A DNA stretch of 9,430 bases from Vulcanimicrobiota bacterium (GTDB lineage Bacteria > Vulcanimicrobiota > Vulcanimicrobiia > Vulcanimicrobiales > Vulcanimicrobiaceae), in assembly GCA_003133185.1 (NCBI GenBank), contig PKWF01000069.1, positions 572-10,001 of the forward strand. The letters run 5' to 3'. Under the pieces are notes generated by a model. That model had not been told where the DNA came from, did not search any database, and worked only from the letters and a program-made list of their open reading frames with translations. Within the stretch, counting starts at the first letter, position 1; each line of letters starts with the position of its first letter. Made by a program: the position numbers and the translations under genes. Of this stretch, positions 1-5,284 are shown one piece after another.

Positions 1-123
1 GAGCAGCGTAACGATCTCGTCTTTCTTCAGTTTTGCGGGCGTAGGAAGTTCGACTTCCAGCTCCCTCGCAATCTCGACGAGTTCAGTCTTCGTCTTTTCG
101 GAGAGCTGAGCCGCGGTCAGCAT
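1..123 (-). CDS. Rho_N-domain protein, N-terminal part (3' end outside window)
   Basis: Only the first 41 codons are in the window. The peptide starts MLTAAQLSEKTKTELVEIAR and continues with a helical, charged stretch ending in a K-K-D-E-I-V-T-L-L motif. This is the helix-extended-loop-helix pattern of the Rho termination factor N-terminal (SAP-like) domain: an L-x-E-L-x-x-I-A-x-x-L first half, then K-K-x-E-I in the second. The ATG at 121-123 is preceded by GAGG with an 8-base gap, which supports this start. The frame stays open upstream to a TAA at 301-303 and reads a Gly/Pro/Arg-rich segment, but holds no ATG, GTG or TTG; only a CTG at 286-288 could extend it. It could be a small stand-alone Rho_N protein or the beginning of Rho itself; the missing 3' part decides. 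Domain call moderate, function not inferred. Confidence 0.6.
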   Translation of the reverse strand, partial: MLTAAQLSEKTKTELVEIARELEVELPTPAKLKKDEIVTLL

Positions 124-454
124 CGGAGGAGCCTCGACCTGCTGCGGAAGCTGGTCGTGAAAGGCACCGGGATGTTGACCGAAGTGGTGACGCCGGCGCG
201 TGCGGCGCCGCCGGCCTCCGCCGGGTTGTGGAGGGCGCGAATCGTTATTTAGCCGATGCTCGATGTTGGGACGGTGTTCGGTTTGCAGAAGAGTTCTCTC
301 TTATGGAGTCGCGCACGCCAAACTTCGAGATCGAGGCGAGGCTGCCGTCGCAATCAGATCGGTGGCGTGAGCGGTGAGGGTATCAAGATATCGCGGCTGT
401 CAACAGATGACCGCTACGCGACGCTCACACTATAGCATAAGCCCCCGGCAGCAT
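124..454. other. Intergenic leader region between aag and the Rho_N gene
   Basis: About 330 bases without a supported gene. It holds a candidate minus-strand promoter at its right end (listed separately), an inverted repeat GTGAGCG (367-373) / CGCTCAC (422-428), and a GC-rich hairpin GCCGGCG (192-198) / CGCCGGC (209-215). If the promoter at 429-458 is used, the Rho_N gene has a leader of roughly 300 bases, long enough for RNA structure. The minus-strand frame of the Rho_N gene is open from 300 to 124 and encodes an Arg-rich stretch, which is compatible with an upstream-extended protein starting at CTG or with chance in GC-rich DNA. No tRNA-like T-loop or known riboswitch core was recognised. 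Confidence 0.5.
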
Positions 455-458
455 TCAA
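429..458 (-). promoter_or_regulatory. Candidate promoter for the Rho_N gene (extended -10)
   Basis: On the minus strand, TTGAAT (453-458) and TATAGT (429-434) are separated by 18 bases, and the -10 is preceded by TGC, giving the extended form TGCTATAGT. The -35 matches four and the -10 five of six consensus bases. The -35 overlaps the stop codon of the glycosylase gene (455-457), so this promoter would let the Rho_N gene be read separately from the SOS-controlled unit. Predicted from sequence only. Confidence 0.4.
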
Positions 459-1054
459 GCCGGGCTCAAAGCGGCGGGTCCACTCACGTAGGGGTTGCCG
501 GCTAGGTAGAATCGCAGGCGATGGTCCGCCGCTCGAGTGACGCCTATGCGCCGGCTGCGGCGTACGATCTCCGGAGCCCAATCGTCCCGGCCCAGCCAAA
601 GGGAGCGGCCCAAGAAGAGGTCGGCGCCGTCGAAGGATCGATCGACGGCGAGCGCGCGACAGAGCCGGCCGGGGCCGCGACAAAGATCGCGCGTGCGATC
701 CACGCCTCTGCGGCGTTGCATCAGCGGAAGCCCTTCCGTCGGCTCGAGGGCACGAACGAGCACTCCCGCGCCCCTTCCTTCGCATTCGCTCGAAAGATTG
801 AAGCAGAACGACGTGCCGTAGATTTGATAGACGTAGGCGCGATGCGGCGGTCCAAAGAGCGTCGCGTTGCGGAAGCCCCTACCCGAAAACGCGTGACATG
901 CCGGATCGTTTGGAAGGTAGGCTTCGGTTTCGACGATGCGGCCCGCCGCGGTCCCATCTTCGCTCTCGCGTACGAGAATGCAACCGAGCAAGGCCTTTGC
1001 GAGCGCTCTTGTCTCGACCGGCAAAACCTCCGCGTCGAGGCGCACGGGTTTCAC
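455..1054 (-). CDS. 3-methyladenine DNA glycosylase, AAG/MPG family
   Basis: Monofunctional alkyladenine DNA glycosylase: flips a damaged purine (3-methyladenine, 7-methylguanine, hypoxanthine or ethenoadenine in this family) out of the helix and cuts the N-glycosidic bond, starting base excision repair. The 199-residue protein covers the whole family domain. Visible landmarks are GRIVETEAY (residues 38-46), where E44 matches the catalytic Glu (human E125) and Y46 human Y127; H54 in the CHAFSG stretch; AYVYQIYG, FCFNLSSE (Asn of the intercalation region) and the VLVRALEP motif typical of the family. The start is GTG at 1052-1054, which overlaps the stop of the upstream gene as GTGA, so translation is probably coupled. 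It is the second gene of a unit with a LexA box in its promoter, so SOS induction is expected. Its stop overlaps the next promoter. Length and motifs are complete; no sign of decay. Confidence 0.95.
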   Translation of the reverse strand: MKPVRLDAEVLPVETRALAKALLGCILVRESEDGTAAGRIVETEAYLPNDPACHAFSGRGFRNATLFGPPHRAYVYQIYGTSFCFNLSSECEGRGAGVLVRALEPTEGLPLMQRRRGVDRTRDLCRGPGRLCRALAVDRSFDGADLFLGRSLWLGRDDWAPEIVRRSRRIGVTRAADHRLRFYLAGNPYVSGPAALSPA

Positions 1055-1467
1055 GCCGCAACGTTCAGCGCTACTTCCGCTCCGGCCCTTTGCATCAGCT
1101 CGTCAGTGGCTCCGGCCCCGACCTCGACGTCGTGGAATGCGTTGAGAGCACAACGCAGACGAACGTAGGGAAGCACGAGTGCCTCCGGTACGTCGCGTCG
1201 AGTCGTCACTTCTTCCACAAACCGATGGTCCGGCATCACAAAATGGGCGCGCGTAACTCCGCGTTTGCAGAGCGAACGGGCGACCGTTACCAGTGCTGCA
1301 TAGGCAACCGCACGCTCCGGCAGCAGGCAACGGCGCACGATCCGGAAAGGCAGGCGCACCACCTCCCGACCGTCGATGCCATTGAACGCGGCGTACGCCA
1401 CGCCAGTGCCTGCCGGCCCGGCGGCATATCCGACCTCTACCTCGAGAACCTCACCAAGCCTTCGCAT
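1051..1467 (-). CDS. Small RNase H-fold-like protein, probably catalytically altered
   Basis: A 138-residue soluble protein that I do not recognise as a named gene. Its pattern resembles RNase HI-like domains. There is a glycine-rich first strand region (EVGYAAGPAGTGVAYAAF, about 11-28), a helix with AVAYAALVTVARSL (53-66) where RNase HI has the N-x-x-E-Y-x-A-L motif, a strand ending in VMPDHRFVEEV (77-87) like the third acidic position (D-S-x-L-V), and a C-terminal ATDELMQRA (120-128) like the A-D-x-L-A helix. On this reading D80 and D122 keep two acidic positions, while the first-strand Asp and the helix Glu are replaced by Gly and Ala or Val. It may therefore bind RNA/DNA hybrids or a partner without cutting, or be inactive. 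ATG start at 1465-1467; the Shine-Dalgarno is poor and the predicted leader only about 10-12 bases. It is the first gene after the LexA-box promoter and overlaps aag by four bases. Fold assignment is inference. Confidence 0.65.
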   Translation of the reverse strand: MRRLGEVLEVEVGYAAGPAGTGVAYAAFNGIDGREVVRLPFRIVRRCLLPERAVAYAALVTVARSLCKRGVTRAHFVMPDHRFVEEVTTRRDVPEALVLPYVRLRCALNAFHDVEVGAGATDELMQRAGAEVALNVAA

Positions 1468-1484
1468 CGCATTCGCCCGATTCC

Positions 1485-1513
1485 ATTTTATGCGAACATA
1501 TGTTCGAGGTCAA
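1485..1513 (-). promoter_or_regulatory. Sigma-70-type promoter of the RNase H-like/aag unit
   Basis: On the minus strand TTGACC (1508-1513) and TAAAAT (1485-1490) lie exactly 17 bases apart; each matches five of six consensus bases. The -35 contains the stop codon TGA of the upstream glycosyltransferase. The expected start of transcription is near 1477-1479, leaving about 10-12 bases before the ATG at 1467. The spacer is almost filled by the LexA box at 1493-1506, the usual position for steric repression. Confidence 0.8.
1493..1506. promoter_or_regulatory. LexA (SOS) box, perfect palindrome
   Basis: CGAACATATGTTCG is a perfect 14-base palindrome and fits the Bacillus LexA/DinR consensus CGAACRNRYGTTYG at every position; its GAAC-N4-GTTC core is also that of actinobacterial LexA boxes. 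It lies between the -35 and -10 of the promoter that reads an alkylbase glycosylase unit, so both sequence and context fit SOS control. The lexA gene is not in the window. Confidence 0.85.
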
Positions 1514-2652
1514 GCAGTTCGTGCTGGCCGGATCAGGCTTTCGTAAAGGGCGAGGGTGCGATCGATCTGTTCCTGGATCGAGAAGCGTTTCGCGGCCTGG
1601 CGCGCCACGGCAGCTCTGGCCGGTTCCGGGACGCTTCCGACCCGGCCGAAGGCTTGCGCGAAGGCCTGCGCCGTTGACGGAACGAGCAGACCGGCGGAGC
1701 CGAGAACGTCGCGGTTTTGGGGTGCGTCGGCAGCAATGACGCTCGTCCCGGCGGCGAGCGCTTCTGCTAGCACGATGCCTTGGGTTTCGGTCGTACTGGC
1801 CATCACGAATGCGTCGGCGCTGGCGTAGAGATCGGGCAGATCTTGCCGCGAGATAAACCCCAAGAAGCGGCTCTGTTCAAAAACGCCGGACTCCCGCGCG
1901 AGCTGTTCTAAATCGGCACGCGACGGCCCGTCGCCGGCGATCACCAGTTTCAACGAAGGATCATTCGCACGTGCGAGGGCTTCAAAAAGCAGTTTGAGAT
2001 TCTTCTCTTTCGCCAGCCGGCCAACGCAGAACAGCATGCGATCGTCCGTTCGAACGCCGATTCGTTCTCGAATGTCGTCCCTGCGACGGCCGGCAGCGAA
2101 GAGTGCGATGTCGATCCCAGTCGGCACCGTTTCGATCCGCACCGTTACGCCGAGCTCCCGAAGACGCGCGGCCATCGCGGGCGTCGGAGCGATAACGGCG
2201 TCGGCCAGATTTGCGAAGGTCCGGGTGAGCCGGTTCGCTGCAAAACGCGTCGCATTTATTTCGAACGGCACGTAGTGAGCGTACGCCTCGAGTTGCGTAT
2301 GGTACGTGTAAACCATCGGTATCCCATAGCGCCGGGCACAGCGCATGCCCATCCAGCCCGTTACAAACGGCGAGTGCGCGTGAATGACCGAAAGCCCCCT
2401 AATCACCGCGTTGACGCGCCGGCTCACCAATGGCAGCGTCAATCGGTACGGCGTGCGCGCGGGCAGCGGGAGCGACGGAATCCGGTGGACGCCGCCCTCG
2501 GATTGGGCCGTTCCCGGCATCCTCGGCGCAAAACAGAAGACCTTGTGGCCGCGGGACTGTAAGCCCGAAGCCAATGCTTCGACCGACGCCACTACTCCGT
2601 TGATGACGGGACGATAAATTTCGGTAAAAAGCCCCACGCGCATGGACAGCAT
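1510..2652 (-). CDS. GT4-family glycosyltransferase
   Basis: A cytosolic or membrane-associated GT-B glycosyltransferase of family GT4, about the usual length (380 residues). The N-terminal acceptor half starts with RVGLFTEIYRPVINGVVAS (5-23), typical of lipid or polyprenol-linked acceptor enzymes, including PimB-like and diacylglycerol glucosyltransferase-like members. The C-terminal donor half has CVGRLAKEKNL (209-219), an AGDGP loop (239-243) and the E-x7-E motif at E289 and E297 (ETQGIVLAE) that contacts the nucleotide sugar. Two starts are possible: ATG at 2650-2652 (MLSMRV) and ATG at 2641-2643; AAGAAAG lies 8 bases before the first. The acceptor sugar or lipid cannot be told from sequence. 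It stands alone: its left neighbour has its own promoter, and its right neighbour is divergent. A role in glycolipid or surface glycan synthesis is inferred from the family. Confidence 0.9.
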   Translation of the reverse strand: MLSMRVGLFTEIYRPVINGVVASVEALASGLQSRGHKVFCFAPRMPGTAQSEGGVHRIPSLPLPARTPYRLTLPLVSRRVNAVIRGLSVIHAHSPFVTGWMGMRCARRYGIPMVYTYHTQLEAYAHYVPFEINATRFAANRLTRTFANLADAVIAPTPAMAARLRELGVTVRIETVPTGIDIALFAAGRRRDDIRERIGVRTDDRMLFCVGRLAKEKNLKLLFEALARANDPSLKLVIAGDGPSRADLEQLARESGVFEQSRFLGFISRQDLPDLYASADAFVMASTTETQGIVLAEALAAGTSVIAADAPQNRDVLGSAGLLVPSTAQAFAQAFGRVGSVPEPARAAVARQAAKRFSIQEQIDRTLALYESLIRPARTA

Positions 2653-2778
2653 CGCCCGACTTTCTTCGCTTCGACGTTCGGGCGCGCCCCGGGAGGCCGA
2701 AAGCCGTCGCGCACCCGGGGAACGAGGTGGGGCAACCTCGCGTTGCTACTTTTGTCATACTGTCGCCTCGAAAGGTGC

Positions 2779-2788
2779 GTGCTATAGT
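2779..2788 (+). promoter_or_regulatory. Candidate extended -10 promoter for the 3D-domain gene
   Basis: TGCTATAGT (TG-N-TATAGT) ends at 2788 and is the same extended -10 string seen on the minus strand before the Rho_N gene. The -35 region about 17 bases upstream (CTGTCG, 2760-2765) is weak, as is common with an extended -10. Transcription would start near 2795. Confidence 0.35.
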
Positions 2789-2970
2789 GCCCGGGTCAGA
2801 GCCGGCCTGCCCATACGCATAGCAAGCTAGCTCGGAATACGTTGGCGTTTTCCGTCGGATCCGTTCTCTCGGCGGCCGCGTGCGCCGCCGATAGAAAATG
2901 CGCGAGTCGCGTGCATCGTCCGCTCCGCTGCGGAGTGTCGAGCGCAGACCTTGGACGCGATTTGGAACAG

Positions 2971-2976
2971 AAAGGA
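2971..2976 (+). promoter_or_regulatory. Ribosome binding site that selects the TTG start at 2985
   Basis: AAAGGA at 2971-2976 lies 8 bases before an in-frame TTG at 2985-2987. The upstream ATG at 2898 has no such site and lies 6 bases after an 8-base-pair GC stem. The TTG start also leaves a normal signal peptide. Confidence 0.6.
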
Positions 2977-2984
2977 ACCTCGGA

Positions 2985-3668
2985 TTGATCGGACGCGTGA
3001 TCTACGCCGCTTTTCTCGTTGTTGGCCTTGCAGTCTCGCCCGTCTGGGCGGCCCCTCCGGTTTCGCAGGCCGCCGCGACCGGCGTAACCTATAGAAACGG
3101 CGTCATCAGGTGGGAGCGCCTCGAGCGCCGCCGCATTCAACCGAAGACCTTAACTCGGCTCTCGATGCTCCTTGCGCCCGGGTGCTCCAAGATCATCGCT
3201 CGAGGCCGGCCAGGCCTCGCCCAGGTACGAGTCCAGTATGCCCAGCGCGACGGAGGACCGGTACGCCAGCGAATACTCTCGACCACGCTGATCCGCAAAG
3301 CGAACCCGCGAATCGTCGCGCAAGGCGTTAGCCCGGCCACGCTCGCGGCCTTTGAAGTACACGGCTTGCTCCAAATGGCATCGGTCGCTCGCGGTGCGAT
3401 TCAGATGATGGCCACGGCCTACACCGCGGGGAGCGCGGGTGGTAGCGGCATGACGGCTAGCGGCCAGCGCGCCGGCTATGGAATCGTCGCCGTCGACCCT
3501 CGCATCATCCCACTGGGAACTCGCCTTTACATCCCCGGCTACGGCATGGCGATCGCGGGTGATACCGGAGGCGACATCGTCGGCAATCGAATCGACCTCG
3601 GCTTCGACTCGCTACGCGGGGCCATGCTCTTCGGCCGGCGCGACGTCACTGTTTACCGGCTGAAGTAG
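2985..3668 (+). CDS. Secreted G5 and 3D-domain cell-wall protein (YabE/Rpf-like)
   Basis: Exported protein likely acting on peptidoglycan. From the TTG start it is 227 residues: signal peptide IGRVIYAAFLVVGLAVSPVW with cleavage near VWA-A (about residue 22). A G5-like segment follows at about 35-116 (ending in the pattern L-I-R-K-A-N-P-R-I-V-A-Q-G, as in G5 domains). The C-terminal 3D domain is at about 140-227, with TAYTAG, VDPRIIPLGTRLYIPGYG, DTGGDIVGN and RIDLGFDS. The conserved aspartates are D171, D193 and D204 (D208 also present); the domain shares the double-psi barrel fold of MltA-type lytic transglycosylases, and similar proteins cleave or bind wall glycan. The upstream ATG at 2898 would add 29 residues of Arg-rich sequence before the signal peptide, so I prefer TTG 2985. 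In Bacillus the related yabE lies just before rnmV and ksgA; here rsmA follows after 14 bases. Function is from domain architecture. Confidence 0.85.
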   Translation: MIGRVIYAAFLVVGLAVSPVWAAPPVSQAAATGVTYRNGVIRWERLERRRIQPKTLTRLSMLLAPGCSKIIARGRPGLAQVRVQYAQRDGGPVRQRILSTTLIRKANPRIVAQGVSPATLAAFEVHGLLQMASVARGAIQMMATAYTAGSAGGSGMTASGQRAGYGIVAVDPRIIPLGTRLYIPGYGMAIAGDTGGDIVGNRIDLGFDSLRGAMLFGRRDVTVYRLK

Positions 3669-3670
3669 CG

Positions 3671-3676
3671 TAAAAT
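3671..3676 (+). promoter_or_regulatory. Candidate -10 of a leaderless rsmA promoter
   Basis: TAAAAT ends 6 bases before the GTG at 3683, so initiation about 7 bases downstream would begin on the start codon itself. The AGGGG at 3677-3681 is too close to the GTG to be a normal Shine-Dalgarno. No good -35 is seen, and the gene could simply be read with the upstream 3D gene. Confidence 0.35.
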
Positions 3677-3682
3677 AGGGGC

Positions 3683-4513
3683 GTGTCGAGCCCCCGTGCC
3701 GTGCTGGCGAAGGCGGGCCTTCGCCCGAAAAAGCGCCTCGGTCAGAACTTTCTCACCAATACTGCGATTGCAGGTCGCATCGCCGGCTTCGCGCTGGAGG
3801 GCGCGCCGCCGCGGGCTCGCACAATCGAGATCGGTGCCGGCACCGGCGTGCTCACGCGCGCTCTCGTCGACGCGGGCGCGCAGCTTACCGCCGTTGAGAT
3901 CGATCCGGAGCTCGTGGCCGTACTTCGTTCTCGCGAGGACATCGCCGCGGCGCAAATCGTAGCGGCCGATGCTCTGACGTTCGATTACCGCGCCTGGTCG
4001 GAGGGACAGCCGTGGCGCGTCGCGGGCAATCTTCCTTATAACATCGCGACGCCGTTGATGCTGCGCCTGATCGAAATGCCCTCCGGCCCCGATTCTCTCA
4101 CGGTCATGGTACAGAAGGACGTCGCCGAACGCTTCATGGCGTCACCCGGCACTCGGGCCTACGGAAGTCTTTCGGTAGCCGTTCAGTATGCGACGCAGGT
4201 CGAGATGCTCTTAACGATCGGGCCGCAGTCTTTTTTCCCGGCGCCGAAAGTGCACTCGAGCGTCGTTCGCCTCACTCGTCGCGCCGAACCGGCCGTCACC
4301 GTACGCGACCTCGACCTGTTTTGGAAGGTCGTGCGCGGCGCGTTCGCGTACCGGCGCAAGACGCTCGTCAACAGTCTCGCGCTCGCGCTCGACATCGACC
4401 GCGCGGCGACTGCACGAGCGTTATCGTTGTGCAATCTATCTGCGGAGCTTCGTGGTGAACGACTCGACCTCGGCGATTTCGCCCGTCTGGCCGACGCGCT
4501 GGCCAAAGGATAG
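3683..4513 (+). CDS. rsmA: 16S rRNA (adenine1518-N6/adenine1519-N6)-dimethyltransferase RsmA
   Basis: Uses S-adenosylmethionine to dimethylate two adjacent adenines in the 3' terminal hairpin of 16S rRNA (E. coli A1518 and A1519), a late step in 30S subunit maturation; loss gives kasugamycin resistance. The 276-residue protein has all family marks: KKRLGQNFL (16-24), the SAM-binding EIGAGTG (49-55), acidic EID (72-74), the catalytic NLPYN (116-120), QKDVAERF (144-151) and the SFFPAPKVHSSVV segment (183-195). Start is GTG at 3683-3685, giving the usual short tail before the LGQNFL motif; a second GTG at 3701 is possible. It follows the 3D gene by 14 bases, and the next gene begins inside its 3' end. 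The missing rnmV compared with Firmicutes is notable but common elsewhere. Confidence 0.97.
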   Translation: MSSPRAVLAKAGLRPKKRLGQNFLTNTAIAGRIAGFALEGAPPRARTIEIGAGTGVLTRALVDAGAQLTAVEIDPELVAVLRSREDIAAAQIVAADALTFDYRAWSEGQPWRVAGNLPYNIATPLMLRLIEMPSGPDSLTVMVQKDVAERFMASPGTRAYGSLSVAVQYATQVEMLLTIGPQSFFPAPKVHSSVVRLTRRAEPAVTVRDLDLFWKVVRGAFAYRRKTLVNSLALALDIDRAATARALSLCNLSAELRGERLDLGDFARLADALAKG

Positions 4514-5195
4514 CTTCAAAGGCTTCTGGACGTGGCTGGCGGCCGGTTTTATCGCCCTCCTCTTCATCGGGCTCTTCGTGCTGTCGCTCACCAGCAAGCC
4601 CCCCACCAGCGTCAACCCGCTCGAGTTCGACCTGCTCATCGCCTTTCAGTTCGTGCTGGAAGGCATCTTGGTTGCGATCGTAATTCTCACGTTGCCCGCC
4701 CTTTCGAAGTTCAGTCTACGAGAGCTGGGATTTCGGGCGCCGACCTGGTCGAACTTGGGGATCGCCCTTTTGGGAGCGTTCGTCATGGTGATCGTTGCAA
4801 ACGGAGGCGCTTCGCTGATCGATTATTTGGCGCACAGCCAGCATCAGCAGGACATCATACAGATATTCAAAGGCCTGCACAACTCAACCACGATCGCGAT
4901 CTTCGCCGCTTTCGCGATACTCTTCGCGCCTTTCGCCGAAGAGACGTTTTTCAGGCTCCTCTTCTTCAATCTCGGAGTGCGTTATGGCGGCTTCTGGGGC
5001 GGCGCGATCCTCAGCGGCGTGCTGTTCGGCATCGCGCACGGCGACATATTTGCGGCGGTCCCACTGGCCCTAGGCGGCGTGGTCCTATGTGGAGTCTATT
5101 ACCGCACCGGAAACATTTTCGCGCCGATGGTATCCCACGCGCTCTTTAACGCCGTGTCGATCGTAGCGCTGCTATTCATTCCGAAAGTCGCTTAA
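4455..5195 (+). CDS. CPBP-family intramembrane metalloprotease
   Basis: Multi-pass membrane protein of the CPBP (CAAX protease and bacteriocin-processing, Abi) family. From GTG 4455 it is 246 residues with hydrophobic segments near 28-46, 60-82, 101-117, 146-160 and 179-240. The active-site motifs are complete: EETFFR (E162, E163, R167), FGIAH (F191, H195) and HALFN (H228, N232), forming the metal and water site in the membrane. Members process prenylated proteins, bacteriocin immunity factors or regulators; the substrate here is unknown. The start lies inside rsmA (59-base overlap): GGAG at 4444-4447 is 7 bases before GTG 4455 and 4 bases before the adjacent GTG 4452. No ATG, GTG or TTG in this frame near the rsmA stop gives a shorter alternative, so coupled translation with rsmA is likely. 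Last gene of the plus-strand unit, facing a convergent gene. Confidence 0.9.
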   Translation: MNDSTSAISPVWPTRWPKDSFKGFWTWLAAGFIALLFIGLFVLSLTSKPPTSVNPLEFDLLIAFQFVLEGILVAIVILTLPALSKFSLRELGFRAPTWSNLGIALLGAFVMVIVANGGASLIDYLAHSQHQQDIIQIFKGLHNSTTIAIFAAFAILFAPFAEETFFRLLFFNLGVRYGGFWGGAILSGVLFGIAHGDIFAAVPLALGGVVLCGVYYRTGNIFAPMVSHALFNAVSIVALLFIPKVA

Positions 5196-5205
5196 GAAAG
5201 CTCTC

Positions 5206-5261
5206 AACGCTTATGCGTCTTTTTTCATCGGCCCACGCTATCGGGGAGATGAAAAAAACGC
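5206..5261. terminator. Convergent terminator region
   Basis: For the plus strand, ACGC-TTAT-GCGT (5207-5218) forms a small 4-base-pair hairpin followed by CTTTTTT (5219-5225). For the minus strand a run of seven T (complement of 5252-5258) follows the beta-propeller gene. The two T-runs are part of a larger imperfect inverted repeat: 5215-5229 against 5248-5261. Stems are weak, so termination may be inefficient or partly Rho-dependent. Confidence 0.45.
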
Positions 5262-5284
5262 TGAAAGGCTTCGGCGGCCGGGGG

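Larger units (their letters stand above)
2653..2984. other. Divergent intergenic region with several potential RNA hairpins
   Basis: About 330 bases between the minus-strand glycosyltransferase and the plus-strand 3D-domain gene, if the latter starts at TTG 2985. Visible structure: inverted repeat CCCCGGG (2687-2693) / CCCGGGG (2714-2720); hairpin CGAGGT (2723-2728) / ACCTCG (2735-2740) with a six-base loop; an 8-base-pair stem TCGGCGGC (2869-2876) / GCCGCCGA (2884-2891); and the interrupted palindrome 2923-2935 with arms CTCCGC/GCGGAG. A candidate plus-strand -10 lies at 2783-2788. The leader of the 3D gene would then be about 190 bases. I could not match it to a known riboswitch; promoter signals for the minus-strand gene are not clear. 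Confidence 0.5.

Noticed and set aside
192..215. Terminator hairpin at 192-215
   Set aside because: Strong GC stem, but no T-run follows on either strand.
367..428. tRNA-like or small RNA structure at the GTGAGCG/CGCTCAC repeat
   Set aside because: No T-loop, anticodon arm or CCA-side pairing was found; only one seven-base stem and small inner pairings.
521..1168. Plus-strand ORF of 215 residues
   Set aside because: Antisense to the well-supported glycosylase; composition is a GC-rich shadow with no domain pattern.
898..1677. Plus-strand ORF of 259 residues
   Set aside because: Runs through three minus-strand genes and across the LexA-box promoter; Arg/His-rich low-quality sequence.
2399..2758. 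Minus-strand ORF of 119 residues upstream of and overlapping the GT4 gene
   Set aside because: Shifted frame over the N-terminus of a clear glycosyltransferase; no Shine-Dalgarno, no family resemblance. A short leader peptide starting at 2758 cannot be fully excluded.
2681..2850. ydaO (c-di-AMP) or cobalamin riboswitch before the 3D gene
   Set aside because: Local resemblances (CGGGGAAC, GGTGGGGC, GGGTCAGAGCCGGCCTGCC) occur, but the order of conserved blocks and the pairing partners that I know for these RNAs are missing.
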